Part shown: in pieces, positions 9,556-18,592 of the stretch
Layout: every line of letters begins with the position of its first letter
How positions within the stretch are numbered: position 1 is the stretch's first letter
Source of the DNA: Salinisphaera hydrothermalis C41B8
Lineage (GTDB): Bacteria; Pseudomonadota; Gammaproteobacteria; Nevskiales; Salinisphaeraceae
NCBI RefSeq assembly: GCF_000732535.1
Contig: NZ_APNK01000023.1
Span: 1 to 60,532, forward strand
Direction of reading: 5' to 3'
DNA: 60,532 nt
Made by a program: the position numbers and the translations under genes
The notes under the pieces: model-generated
What the model saw: only the letters and a program-made list of their open reading frames with translations
Database searches by the model: none
What the model was told of the DNA's origin: nothing

Positions 9556-10005
9556 CTACTCTTCGGTAAGCCGCTTCAACAGCGTGACGGCGTGTGCCAG
9601 CGCGGCCTGTTCCTCGGCATCCAGGCGCGCCTGGATCGTGCGATAGAGCCAGCCATCGCGCATGGCACGGCCGGCTTCGACGCGTTCACGCCCGTACGGC
9701 GTAAGCGACAGCAGCATCCGGCGACCGTCATTAGGGTCTGGCCGTGCTTCGACGAAGCCGTCGGCCTGAAGCCTGCTGACGGTATGCCCCATCGATTGCG
9801 AACGAACGTTCTCGGCGCGCGCCAGCTCGCTTGTCGTCTCGCATTCGCCGCGATAGAGCCGCCCGAGGACGGCGACCTGCGACAGATTCAGCCCGCGGTT
9901 AACCGATTCCTGACGCAACCGCCGTTTCAGCCGGCCGGTGAGTTCGCGGAGCTCGCCGGCAAGCGCGGCGGCATCGGTCGGCGTTGAAGAACCGTCTTGC
10001 TTCAT
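9556..10005 (-). CDS. MarR family transcriptional regulator
   Basis: 149 aa. The winged helix region reads LSQVAVLGRLYRGECETTSELARAENVRSQSMGHTVSRLQADGFVEARPDPNDGRRMLLSLT, with the DxNDGR wing of MarR proteins. There is one cysteine (in GECETT) and no OhrR-type N-terminal cysteine, so direct peroxide sensing is not indicated. It is upstream of and co-directional with the MFS exporter, and divergent from the glutathione peroxidase gene. A 19-bp palindrome at 10026-10044 sits just before its start and is the likely operator. Confidence 0.92.
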   Translation of the reverse strand: MKQDGSSTPTDAAALAGELRELTGRLKRRLRQESVNRGLNLSQVAVLGRLYRGECETTSELARAENVRSQSMGHTVSRLQADGFVEARPDPNDGRRMLLSLTPYGRERVEAGRAMRDGWLYRTIQARLDAEEQAALAHAVTLLKRLTEE

Positions 10006-10025
10006 GATGCAGGCATTCTACATGA

Positions 10026-10044
10026 TGTGAAGATAAACTTCACA
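10026..10044. promoter_or_regulatory. Candidate MarR operator palindrome
   Basis: TGTGAAG-ATAAA-CTTCACA, seven-base perfect arms around five bases, 21 bases upstream of the marR start (10005) and 76 bases before the glutathione peroxidase start. Its size and position are typical for an autoregulating MarR dimer; it could control both divergent genes. Confidence 0.65.
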
Positions 10045-10119
10045 GATGGCCTGTCTTGCTGTAAGCCAAGGTGTGCGGCTTCGGGTACATTGATCGTCAT
10101 ACGTTGCCCAGGAGGGCCC

Positions 10120-10602
10120 ATGTCGCTTTACGACATTGAAGTCACGACCATCGACGGGCGCCGCGAACGCCTCGAGGCCTATCGCGGCCAGGTTCTTTTG
10201 ATCGTTAACGTCGCCAGCGAGTGCGGCTTTACACCGCAATACGAGGGGCTGGAAGCGCTGTATCGGCAATACGCGGCCGACGGTTTTGCCGTGCTGGGTT
10301 TCCCCTGTGACCAGTTCGGCCATCAGGAACCGGGCGACGAAGCGACGATTCGCGATTTCTGCTCGACGCGTTACAGCGTCAGTTTTCCGATGTTTGCCAA
10401 AATCGAAGTCAACGGGCCGCACGCGCACCCGCTGTATCGCTATCTCAAGGCCGAGCGTGGCGGACTGCTCGGCCGGCGTATCAAGTGGAACTTCACCAAG
10501 TTTCTGGTCGATCGGAACGGCCGGGTGGTCCAGCGCTATGCCCCGACCGTGAAGCCGGAAAAGATCGCCGAGGATCTGCCGGCCTATCTCCAAGCGCGCT
10601 GA
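10120..10602 (+). CDS. Glutathione peroxidase family (cysteine type)
   Basis: 160 aa. It reduces hydroperoxides with glutathione or, as in many bacterial members, thioredoxin. The catalytic set is present: C35 in NVASECGFTPQY (Cys, not Sec), Q69 in FPCDQFGHQEPG, and W123-N124 in IKWNFTKFLVD. The start at 10120 follows a strong AGGAGG; the upstream in-frame sequence is non-conserved. It is divergent from marR, with the palindrome at 10026 in between. The usual FPCNQFG reads FPCDQFG here, a mild variant. Confidence 0.94.
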   Translation: MSLYDIEVTTIDGRRERLEAYRGQVLLIVNVASECGFTPQYEGLEALYRQYAADGFAVLGFPCDQFGHQEPGDEATIRDFCSTRYSVSFPMFAKIEVNGPHAHPLYRYLKAERGGLLGRRIKWNFTKFLVDRNGRVVQRYAPTVKPEKIAEDLPAYLQAR

Positions 10603-10704
10603 TCGACTTCTACGGAAGGCGCGACTGACGACAAGCATGGTTTCGGCCATGGCGACGGCCGAGCGGCCCGAGCGCGGGCTCGGCGCCGTGACCGCGCCAG
10701 CGGA

Positions 10705-11130
10705 CTATGTCGCGAAGAGCTGGCCGCGATCCCGAAAAGCCTTGAACTCCAGCGCGTTGCCGCAGGGATCGAACAGGAACATCGTGGCCTGTTCGCCCGG
10801 TTGCCCCTTGAATCGAACATACGGCTCGATCGCGAACACGGTCCCCAGCGATCGCAGTCGTTCGGCCAGCGCTTCCCATTCCGTCCAGTCGAGCACGATG
10901 CCGAAGTGGGGTACCGGCACATCGTGGCCGTCGACCGGGTTGGTATGCGCCTGCGCCTGAGCGGCCGTTTTTGGATGCTCGTGGATGACGAGCTGGTGGC
11001 CGTAGAAATCGAAGTCCACCCACTGGTCGCTCGATCGGCCTTCGCGTAGCCCGAAGGTTTCGCCGTAGAACCGGCGCGCGGTGGGCAGGTCGTCTACCGG
11101 GATCGCGAGATGGAACGGGCTGAGAGCCAT
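10705..11130 (-). CDS. VOC family (glyoxalase/dioxygenase fold) protein
   Basis: 141 aa, single vicinal-oxygen-chelate domain. The metal-ligand positions are plausible: H8 in PFHLAIPV, a histidine in VPHFGIVLD, and a glutamate in GNALEFKAF. It begins [26 protein letters not shown], the standard first beta-alpha unit. Substrate not predictable. It stands alone, convergent with the glutathione peroxidase gene. Confidence 0.88.
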   Translation of the reverse strand: MALSPFHLAIPVDDLPTARRFYGETFGLREGRSSDQWVDFDFYGHQLVIHEHPKTAAQAQAHTNPVDGHDVPVPHFGIVLDWTEWEALAERLRSLGTVFAIEPYVRFKGQPGEQATMFLFDPCGNALEFKAFRDRGQLFAT

Positions 11131-11297
11131 GGATTTGCCGTCGGTTGGGCCGAGGCGATCAGTCTAGCGGTCATCGTGGCCCGCCACGAGCCGGCCCTGG
11201 TTTGACCGAAATCAATCGTCGCAGGCCGTCGGCGTTGCAATTTTGAGAGGCTGGCCGAAACGGCCGGCCAACCGGAATTTTGCAGCAGGAGACCCCG

Positions 11298-11708
11298 ATG
11301 GATCTGATGACATGGAACCCGTTGCGTGAAATCGACGACATGTTCAAGCGCGGCGGCATGCGCGCGCTTGACCGGGATGAATGGATGCCGGTGGTCGATA
11401 TTCGCGAGAAGAAGAAGGAATACGTGATCCGTGCGGACGTGCCCGGCGTCAATCGCGAGGATATTCATCTCACGGTGGACAAGGGCGTACTCAAGCTCTC
11501 CGGCGAGCGTCGCTGGGAGCATGAGGAAAAAGACGAAAAACAGCACCGGCGCGAGAGTTATTACGGGCAATTCACCCGTAGCTTCAGCCTCCCGGACAAC
11601 GCGGACGGCCACAAGATTCAGGCCAAGTATCGCGACGGTGTTGTCGAAATCCGTATGCCGAAAACCGCCGATAACTCGGGTGCTCATACCGAAATTGCGA
11701 TCGAATAG
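11298..11708 (+). CDS. Hsp20/alpha-crystallin small heat shock protein
   Basis: 136 aa, ATP-independent holdase chaperone. After an N-terminal MDLMTWNPLREIDDMF arm, the alpha-crystallin domain runs from about residue 30 (WMPVVDIREKKKEYVIRADVPG) to the end, including the DKGVLKLSGER strand and a C-terminal FSLPDNADGHKIQAKYRDGVVEIRMPK. The start is placed at the ATG with GCAGGAG upstream. It is upstream of the CYTH-CHAD gene on the same strand, 280 bases away. Confidence 0.94.
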   Translation: MDLMTWNPLREIDDMFKRGGMRALDRDEWMPVVDIREKKKEYVIRADVPGVNREDIHLTVDKGVLKLSGERRWEHEEKDEKQHRRESYYGQFTRSFSLPDNADGHKIQAKYRDGVVEIRMPKTADNSGAHTEIAIE

Positions 11709-11987
11709 CGGGCGTGTCCACCGCGTGCGCGGCTTCGGATGCCGTCGAGACGAATCGGTCACCCACGGCATTCGAAGTCGCCCCCAACCCCGTCGATGCC
11801 AGGCGCGTGGCTCGGTGAGTAGGGTAGTGCCCGCGCGAGCCCTCGAAGGTTATTCCGGTGAGCGCGGGCCTGCGTTGGGCGGCCGGGGCCACGAACGGAA
11901 TCTTGGCCACGCGTGCGTGACGGATTTGCCGACGTCGATGCTCTCGGGTTGATTTCGGTCAAGTCGACGGTCTGACGTTACCGGAAG

Positions 11988-13658
11988 ATGACAGTGCAAG
12001 CGGTCCGTTATGACGAGCGAGTGAAATGTCGGCACCGGCGAACCATGCAAGCGATGTCTTCCGGTCGGATCAAACAACAGGGCGCGGCTTCGACCGCCGA
12101 GCCGGGCCGGCCCCGTCCGGCCGTGTTGCGGTTCGCAATGAGCGAGCCGGCAACTCGGGCGGCCTGGCGGCGTGCCCGATCATTGGGCTACTGCGAACAT
12201 GTTCCGCGGGCGCGCGCGCTGACCCGAATCTGTTTCGACACCCCAGCCCAGGCGCTCGCCCATGCCGGTATCGTCTTGCGGCTCGAGAAACAGGGTAAGC
12301 AGTGGGTGCAATCGGTGGCGCGCCGCCGGCCAGAATATGAGCGGACGCGGATCGATTCGAGCATCCCGGTGCCCGAGCCCTCGGTGGCTCTTGAGCACAT
12401 TGTTGATGAGATGCTGCGCGACGATATCGTCCGCGAAACGCGGGGCCAACCGCTGGAGCCGCAATACGAGGCACAACTCAAGCGAGCGACCGGCACGCTG
12501 CATGCCGATGACGGCGTCACGATCGAAATGACGGTCGAAACGGGGCGGATCGCGGCGAATGGGCATGCCGTGCCCTGGCACCAGGCCGAACTCGAACTGA
12601 TCGAAGGCGAGCCCGTGACATTGTTCCGGGTCGCCAAGGCCTTGTTTCCGACGGACGGGCTCGATCTGTCGCGCTATTCCGGCGATGGCACCGAGCCCAT
12701 GCTCGCAGCGTTGGCGGCCGGTGAGACACCGACCGTACCGCGCAAGGCCGAACCGGTCGAATTGCCTGCGTCCGCCGACGTGGATTCGGCTGCGCGCCGG
12801 ATTCTGCGGGAATGCCAGCAGCAGATCGCGCGCAATATCGTCGTAATCCAGGAAACGACGGACATTGAGGGCCCGCATCAGTTGCGAATCGGCCTGCGCC
12901 GCCTGCGCAGCGCGCTGTCGGTATTCAAGTCGGCGTTTCCCGACGCGGAGATTCGCCGCCTGCGTGCCGAAGCCCAGTGGCTCGGCGCGGAAGTTGGGCG
13001 GCTGCGTGATCTGGATGCGGTCATGGCGGACGTCGTATGTCCCGAGGCCGAGCAATTTCCCGACGAGCCCGGTTTCCCCGACCTCATCGGTTCTCTCGAG
13101 GCCGCGGCCGCGGCCGGCCGCACACAGCTGCGAAAAACATTGCGGACCGAGCGCGTCCAGGCGTTCGGGCTTGATCTGATCCAGCTTGTCGAAACACGTG
13201 ATCCGACGGTGGGCACGGACAGCGACGCCTCTCCGCCAGCCGAAATGGCGATCCGCCGATGCGCCAACCGGGCCTTGCGCAAGCGTTGGCAAAAAGTGCT
13301 CGCACGCGGCGAGGAGATCGAGGCGTTGACGCTGGAACAACGTCACGCGCTGAGAAAGGAACTGAAAAAAATCCGCTATATGGTCGAGTTCTTCGAGCCG
13401 TTGTATCCGCACGGACGCGTCGCGCCGTTTCTCAAACGACTCAAGAAGCTCCAGACCGTGTTCGGGGCGCTCAACGATGCCCGCGTGACGCAACGCGTGC
13501 TCGATCAACGGCGGCCCCAAGCGGCCGACGAGCCGGCGGCGGTCGAGCGTGCTGCCGGCTGCGTGATCGGCGCCACCCGAACGCGGGCGATGTTCGACTG
13601 GCGCAAGGCGCGAAAACACTGGGCTCGGCTGGGCCGGGCGAAGCCGTTCTGGCGCTAG
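11988..13658 (+). CDS. CYTH-like plus CHAD domain protein
   Basis: Up to 556 aa; starts at 12045 or 12054 are equally possible. Residues from about 45 to 250 resemble a CYTH/triphosphate-tunnel domain (FDTPAQALAHAGIVLRLEKQGKQWVQS, EMTVETGRIAANG, AELELIEGEPVTLFRVAKAL), and about 265-550 is an alpha-helical CHAD domain with the basic repeats HQLRIGLRRLRSALSVFKSAF and RHALRKELKKIRYMVEFF. CHAD domains bind polyphosphate. The N-terminal ExExK motif of active CYTH enzymes is replaced by LRFAMSE, so the triphosphatase activity may be lost. Pit and PPK2 genes lie 10-12 kb away. Confidence 0.9.
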   Translation: MTVQAVRYDERVKCRHRRTMQAMSSGRIKQQGAASTAEPGRPRPAVLRFAMSEPATRAAWRRARSLGYCEHVPRARALTRICFDTPAQALAHAGIVLRLEKQGKQWVQSVARRRPEYERTRIDSSIPVPEPSVALEHIVDEMLRDDIVRETRGQPLEPQYEAQLKRATGTLHADDGVTIEMTVETGRIAANGHAVPWHQAELELIEGEPVTLFRVAKALFPTDGLDLSRYSGDGTEPMLAALAAGETPTVPRKAEPVELPASADVDSAARRILRECQQQIARNIVVIQETTDIEGPHQLRIGLRRLRSALSVFKSAFPDAEIRRLRAEAQWLGAEVGRLRDLDAVMADVVCPEAEQFPDEPGFPDLIGSLEAAAAAGRTQLRKTLRTERVQAFGLDLIQLVETRDPTVGTDSDASPPAEMAIRRCANRALRKRWQKVLARGEEIEALTLEQRHALRKELKKIRYMVEFFEPLYPHGRVAPFLKRLKKLQTVFGALNDARVTQRVLDQRRPQAADEPAAVERAAGCVIGATRTRAMFDWRKARKHWARLGRAKPFWR

Positions 13659-13797
13659 TCGTGTGAGCGCGGTGCGATGTCGGCGCATCTGAATGCCGCG
13701 ATCGATCGCCCGGCTGTTCGACCTTGATCCAAAGCAAACACGCGCCTGGGCCGCCAGAGAATACTGAGGCTTTCGTCGACCTGATCGGACTCTTTCG

Positions 13798-15237
13798 ATG
13801 AAACAGCGCGAACCGTTGTCATCCGTGGATCGAGCCTGGCTCCGCATGGAGAGCGAGGACAATCCGATGATGATCACCGCGGTGATGGTCCTAGAAAGTC
13901 CGCTCGATATGCGTCGTTTCCGGCGTGTATTGCGCGAACGCCTGTTGGCCTTCGATCGTTTCCGCCAGCGCGTGGTGCGACGGGGCGATGCTGCCTGGTG
14001 GTCCGAGGACCCACACTTCAACCTCAATAACCACGTGCATATCGTGGGCTTGCCGGGCCAGGCCGGTAAACGGGAGCTGGAGCAGCTTGTCGGCGATCTC
14101 GCGAGTACGCCACTGGATTTTCGGCATCCGCTTTGGCAAACCCATATCGTCGATCATTATCACCAGGGATCGGTGGTGATTGCCCGGTTGCACCATTGCA
14201 TCGCTGACGGCATCGCGCTGGTCCAGGTGCTGCTCTCGCTGACCGACGAATCGCCCGAACCCGAGGTGCATCCGGTCAAGGCGCGGTCGAGGCGCCGCCC
14301 GAGCCTGAACCCCTCTCGGCGCGTGCTCGGTAGCGCGCAACGACTCGCTCGCGTCCTACTCGGCGAAGCCCTGACGTTGGCGCGTCGCCCCGGGCGTATA
14401 CGCGAACTGGCCGACCAGGCGTTTCACGTCAGCGAAGCGCTGGCCTACGTCGGGCTCATGCCGCGCGACCCGCCCGGGCCGCTCAAGGGTCAGCTGTGCG
14501 GGCGCAAGCGAGTGGCCTGGGCCACGCCGCTCGATCTGGCCGAAGTCAAACGGATCGCGCACGCGCTCGACGGCACGGTTAACGATGTTCTCATGACCAC
14601 GGCTACCGGTGCGCTGCGAAACTATCTCGGGGCACAGAATCAGGCGATCGAGCGCGGGATTCATGTGACGGTACCGTTCAACCTGCGTCCGCTGGACCAG
14701 CCGATCCGCTCCCTGGGTAATCGTTTCGGTTTCGTCATTGCCCATATGCCGATCGATATCCCCGGCGTGAGAGCACGCTACGAAGCCGTACGCGAACATA
14801 TGCGGGCGCTCAAACATTCGCCCCAGCCGATGATCTTCTACGGCATGCTCAACGCTTTCGGCTGGGGGTCGGACCGGCTTGAGCGTACCGCGCTGAATAT
14901 CCTCAGCGACAAGGCGACGCTGTTGATGACCAACGTGCCGGGGCCGCAGAAACCACTCTATATCGCCGGATCGCGGCTACTACAACCCATGGTTTGGGCA
15001 CCGCAGTCGGGCCACATCGGATTGGGGCTCACGATTTTCAGCTATGCCGGTGAAGTGCAGTTCGGTGTGGTTGCCGATACCAATCTCATCCCGAGGCCGA
15101 GCGAGCTCGCCCGGCAATTCACGGAAAGCTTTGCCGAGCTCGTGCGGGAAGTCGATGCCGGCTCGACGCCGACAAAGAGCACCGCCCGCAAACGGCGACC
15201 GCCATCGACACCCCCACCGGACAGCTCGATCGGCTGA
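13798..15237 (+). CDS. Wax ester synthase / diacylglycerol acyltransferase (WS/DGAT)
   Basis: 479 aa, the normal length. It esterifies acyl-CoA to fatty alcohol or diacylglycerol for storage lipid. The active-site motif HHxxxDG is H132-H133-C-I-A-D137-G138. The family's start (MKQREPLSSVDRAWLRMESEDNPMMITAVM), PLWQTHIVD and NDVLMTTATGALRNYL segments, and the C-terminal TNVPGPQKPLYIAG are all present. The tail (470 on) is lysine/serine/proline-rich and variable. It appears monocistronic, 140 bases after the CHAD gene. Confidence 0.95.
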   Translation: MKQREPLSSVDRAWLRMESEDNPMMITAVMVLESPLDMRRFRRVLRERLLAFDRFRQRVVRRGDAAWWSEDPHFNLNNHVHIVGLPGQAGKRELEQLVGDLASTPLDFRHPLWQTHIVDHYHQGSVVIARLHHCIADGIALVQVLLSLTDESPEPEVHPVKARSRRRPSLNPSRRVLGSAQRLARVLLGEALTLARRPGRIRELADQAFHVSEALAYVGLMPRDPPGPLKGQLCGRKRVAWATPLDLAEVKRIAHALDGTVNDVLMTTATGALRNYLGAQNQAIERGIHVTVPFNLRPLDQPIRSLGNRFGFVIAHMPIDIPGVRARYEAVREHMRALKHSPQPMIFYGMLNAFGWGSDRLERTALNILSDKATLLMTNVPGPQKPLYIAGSRLLQPMVWAPQSGHIGLGLTIFSYAGEVQFGVVADTNLIPRPSELARQFTESFAELVREVDAGSTPTKSTARKRRPPSTPPPDSSIG

Positions 15238-15932
15238 ACGAGCCACACCCCACGGCGGCCCCGGCGACAAGCTGCGAGTCGCAACCGTGCGACGGCCAAC
15301 GATCTCGTCTGCGTGCTTTACCCGCCCCCATGTGGCGCAAGCGCGCATGGCGCGATTGGGGGTCGCCGAATATATTCCATAAACCCGTTGAAAGATCGTA
15401 TTTCAGGAAAATCTACGGATTGTTAAAGCATCGAGTAATCAACGAAATACGGGCCTCGCTGTTGTGGTTGGGATGGCGTAGATCGATCCTTGGTGGGAGC
15501 GGACGATGCCTGCCGAGAGATCGGCGTACACCGGTGTCTTTACAATTGCCTTTAGCTATTGAGCTGGAAAGAATAATGTCCATGCTGAACTAGCTAAGCG
15601 ATCTGCCCACATCCCTTTTCATCGTTTTTACAATGATCGGGGGTAGTTTTTATGCGTTCTGCTGATAGGGCCACGATGATTTTCGGGCGATGACCGTCTC
15701 GTCTTGATTGTCTGGGGCTATTGCCGTAGCGTGTAGAAATCGCTGTTCCAGCAGTAAGGGGCTGCGCCGCGCTGAGTGCATGTGTGCGTCGGTTCGGGCT
15801 CGTGGGGCGCCCGGTTCGACCGAAAGAGAAGACGAGCGGCCGCACCATATACAGACCGTCATCGGCGAATTCGGGTCGTGCGGTACGGAACGGCATTAAA
15901 TTTCAAGCCAGAAATTCGAGGGGATAGGCTGC
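15238..15932. other. Low-GC intergenic region, no supportable gene
   Basis: Almost 700 bases. From about 15370 to 15760 the composition falls towards 50% GC, against about 64% around it. Open frames of 87 and 100 codons occur but have no family features or convincing ribosome sites. The last bases (GAGGGGAT before 15933) are the ribosome site of the methyltransferase. It could contain the promoter and leader of the downstream cluster or a decayed gene. Confidence 0.5.
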
Positions 15933-16736
15933 ATGTCCGATCACTACAATGATCGTGGTGTCGATAGGCTGTATTCGGCTGTTTGGGGCGAGAACATCCA
16001 TTACGGCGTCTATGAATCCGGCGATGAGAGCATCGAGGCCGCGACCTGGGTCGCCAAGCGAATCATGGCCGATGCGGCCGGGCTGAATACCGGCGATGCG
16101 GTGCTGGAAGTCGCCTGTGGGTACGGCGCCACCGCCCGCTACCTGGTCGAGCAATACGGCGTCTCCGTCCTGGCGACCAATATTTCAGAAACCCAGCTCG
16201 AACGCTGCCGGGAAATGGCCACGGCTCATGGCCTGAGCGATCGGCTGCGCTTCGAGTATGCCGACTACCACGACCTGCCCTTCCCGGATGACAGCTTCGA
16301 TGTCTGGTGGTGTCAGGAAGCACTCGTGCACTCGGACGATAAGGATCGCGTGTTGCGGGAGGCATTTCGTGTGCTCCGACCCGGCGGTCGGGTGGTCATT
16401 TCGGACCAGATCTTCTGGCCGGAAAAACTCACCCCTGACGAGCGTACCGCGGTCGAAGCGCGCTACGGAATGAGCAATCTCTCGTCGCCGGCGGATTATG
16501 CACGTCATATCACCGGGGCCGGCTTCGAGCTGATCGAACATCGCGATTGGCAACCGCACGCGGCAACGCATCGTGCCCGGGTGGTCAAGCGTCTCGACCA
16601 GCTCACACCGGAGCTTTCCGCGGAGGTCGATCGGGCCACGCTCGAAGACAACCGGCGCAGTTGGGCGCACTGGGCCGAGCTCGCCGCCGATGGAAAGTTG
16701 AGTCTGGATTTCTATCTTGCCCGCAAACCGGCGTGA
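15933..16736 (+). CDS. SAM-dependent N-methyltransferase, sarcosine/dimethylglycine-methyltransferase-like
   Basis: 267 aa, cytosolic. The SAM-binding motif I is VLEVACGYGATARYL (about residues 53-67), with LATNISETQLERC, DLPFPDDSFDVWWCQEALVHSDDKDRVLREAFRVLRPGG and a start (VDRLYSAVWGENIHYGVYESGDESIEAA) laid out like halophile sarcosine/dimethylglycine N-methyltransferases and phosphobase methyltransferases. The likely role is methylating an amino or phospho-amino alcohol. The neighbours downstream (choline-kinase-like, HAD phosphatase, betaine-type binding protein) point to choline or betaine metabolism. GAGGGG lies upstream of the start. Substrate not proven. Confidence 0.85.
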   Translation: MSDHYNDRGVDRLYSAVWGENIHYGVYESGDESIEAATWVAKRIMADAAGLNTGDAVLEVACGYGATARYLVEQYGVSVLATNISETQLERCREMATAHGLSDRLRFEYADYHDLPFPDDSFDVWWCQEALVHSDDKDRVLREAFRVLRPGGRVVISDQIFWPEKLTPDERTAVEARYGMSNLSSPADYARHITGAGFELIEHRDWQPHAATHRARVVKRLDQLTPELSAEVDRATLEDNRRSWAHWAELAADGKLSLDFYLARKPA

Positions 16737-16755
16737 ACCTGGCAGGTCCATGGAT

Positions 16756-16780
16756 GGCGGGAAAGCCCTTCTGTCCCGCC
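16756..16780 (+). promoter_or_regulatory. Intergenic hairpin between methyltransferase and kinase genes
   Basis: GGCGGGA/TCCCGCC, seven perfect pairs with an 11-nt loop, in the 76-base gap before the kinase start. Without a T tract it is more likely an mRNA processing or stability element than a terminator. Confidence 0.4.
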
Positions 16781-16812
16781 ACCGACCGTTCAACGACAGG
16801 GAAGAGGAAATA

Positions 16813-17733
16813 ATGGATCAGGCGTTGACTCGCGCGACCGCGCGTATCCCCAAGCTGCGCAATTTATCGGCCGAGGCGATGCACGCCGAGCGTCTCGGCG
16901 GTCTGACCAATCTCGTGTATCGCATCCAGGCCGGAGACGAGTCTCTGGTGCTGCGTATCCCGGGCTCGGGGACCGAGGCTTACATCGATCGCAGCATCGA
17001 AGAGCACAACACCCGCGGCGCCGAGAGGGCGGGCGTCGGCGCGGAGGTGCTGTTTTTCGACGACAGCGACGGCCTGATGCTGATGCGCGAGCTGGAAGAC
17101 TGCCGAACCATGTCGCCGGATATGTTTCGTGCCGGCCGGGGTGCGGCGGCGCGCGCCGGCGAAGCGCTGGCCCGGATGCATGGCTCCGGCGAGGTCTTCA
17201 AGTTCCGCTTCGAGTTGTTCGACATGATCGATGAGTATCGGCGTGTGCTCTCGAAGCTCGATACCCAGCTCCCGTCGGGCTACGAGGAGGCCGTGGATCG
17301 CGCGCAGGGGATCCGGCGCGCGCTGGATGCCAATCCGGCCGAGCTCGCGCCGTGTCACAACGATCCGCTGTGCGAGAACTTTCTCGACGATGGCGAGCGC
17401 ATGTGGATTGTCGACTGGGAATATTCCGGTATGAACGACCCGTTATGGGATGTCGGCGATTTCTCCGTCGAAGCCGGGCTCTCGCCTGAAGAAGACGAAC
17501 AACTCCTGCGCGCCTATCTCGAGCGCGAGCCCACGGCTGCCGAACGCGGGCGCATGATTCTGTACAAGGCCGCTTGCGACCTGCTCTGGACCCTGTGGGG
17601 TCTGATTCAGCACGCTCAGGGCAATCCGGCCGAAGACTTCTGGGCCTATGCCACCGAGCGATTCGAGCGCTGTCGGCAAACGATGGACGATCCGGATTTC
17701 GCCGCCCACGTGGCCGCGGTCGAACGGGGATGA
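16813..17733 (+). CDS. Choline/ethanolamine kinase-like phosphotransferase (LicA/APH fold)
   Basis: 306 aa. Protein-kinase-like fold: nucleotide lobe ERLGGLTNLVYRIQAGDESLVLRIPG, catalytic loop HNDPLCENFL (Brenner motif, near residue 200) and metal-binding IVDWEYSGMNDPLWDVGDF, which closely follow the bacterial LicA choline kinases. It would phosphorylate choline, ethanolamine or a related amino alcohol with ATP. The internal ATG at 16813 with AGAGGAAA upstream is chosen; the longer frame overlaps the intergenic hairpin. Its stop TGA overlaps the ATG of the next gene (ATGA), so the two are translationally coupled. Confidence 0.88.
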   Translation: MDQALTRATARIPKLRNLSAEAMHAERLGGLTNLVYRIQAGDESLVLRIPGSGTEAYIDRSIEEHNTRGAERAGVGAEVLFFDDSDGLMLMRELEDCRTMSPDMFRAGRGAAARAGEALARMHGSGEVFKFRFELFDMIDEYRRVLSKLDTQLPSGYEEAVDRAQGIRRALDANPAELAPCHNDPLCENFLDDGERMWIVDWEYSGMNDPLWDVGDFSVEAGLSPEEDEQLLRAYLEREPTAAERGRMILYKAACDLLWTLWGLIQHAQGNPAEDFWAYATERFERCRQTMDDPDFAAHVAAVERG

Positions 17734-18500
17734 CGCCGATGGCGCCCGTCGATATGGGGTCTCTACGATCGCCGGGGGCGATCCGCGGTGTGCTGTTCGA
17801 CAAGGACGGCACCCTGTTCGATTTTCAGCGCACCTGGGTTCCGGTCAATCGTGTTGCGGCGATGGCCGTGGCCGAACAAGACCCGAAACTGGCCAAGCGC
17901 CTGCTCGAACGCGCCGGGCAGGATGAATCCGGCCGGGTTGCCGGCGGAAGTCTGCTAGCGGCCGGGCATACCGGCGAAATCGCCGCGGCTTGGGCCGATT
18001 TGATGGGGCTGGATGACACATCGCTACCTGGGTTGGTCCGTCGGATCGACGAGGTATTCCAGCGTCATGGTCCGGAGCACGCCGCCCCGGTCACCGATCT
18101 GTCGAGCCTGCTCAACGATCTTCGATCGCGAGGGCTGTTTCTGGGCGTGGCCACGAGCGACAGCGAACACGCGGCGCGCCGGATGCTCGCGCGTTTCGTG
18201 GCGCCAGACATGCTGGATTACATCGCCGGCTACGACAGTGGCCACGGTGGCAAGCCGCAGCCGGGCATGGTTTATGGCTTCTGCCGGGACGCAGGCATCG
18301 CCCCCGCAGAGGTCGTGGTGGTCGGCGACAACCTCCACGACATCCATATGGGCAAGGCCGCCGGCTGCGGCCTGACCGTCGGGGTGCTCTCCGGCACCGG
18401 CGAACGGGCGATTCTCGCGGCGCATGCCGATGTGGTGCTGAATTCGATTGTTGAACTGCCGGCATGGCTGGCCGAGCACGGGCATCGTGCCGGTCCATAA
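17730..18500 (+). CDS. HAD-family phosphatase, subfamily IA (phosphoglycolate-phosphatase-like)
   Basis: 256 aa. All four HAD motifs: VLFDKDGTLFDF (nucleophile Asp), GVATSDSE, the lysine in GGKPQPGMVYGF, and VVGDNLHDIHMGKAAGC. The start at 17730 is set by the ATGA overlap with the kinase stop; further ATGs at 17739 and 17754 are possible. In this context it could dephosphorylate phosphocholine or a related phospho-amino alcohol rather than phosphoglycolate; this is inference from the operon only. Confidence 0.9.
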   Translation: MTPMAPVDMGSLRSPGAIRGVLFDKDGTLFDFQRTWVPVNRVAAMAVAEQDPKLAKRLLERAGQDESGRVAGGSLLAAGHTGEIAAAWADLMGLDDTSLPGLVRRIDEVFQRHGPEHAAPVTDLSSLLNDLRSRGLFLGVATSDSEHAARRMLARFVAPDMLDYIAGYDSGHGGKPQPGMVYGFCRDAGIAPAEVVVVGDNLHDIHMGKAAGCGLTVGVLSGTGERAILAAHADVVLNSIVELPAWLAEHGHRAGP

Positions 18501-18592
18501 GCGTGCGGCGGCAGGCGGGGCGGTCAGTCAGCTGGCCCGCGATGCGGGACGGATTCTGTCGTGTGACTCAACCCGAGGAAAAGGGGGAACTG

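Noticed and set aside
15330-15900. Frames of 87 and 100 codons
   Set aside because: No recognisable product or ribosome site; composition unlike the coding genes around them.
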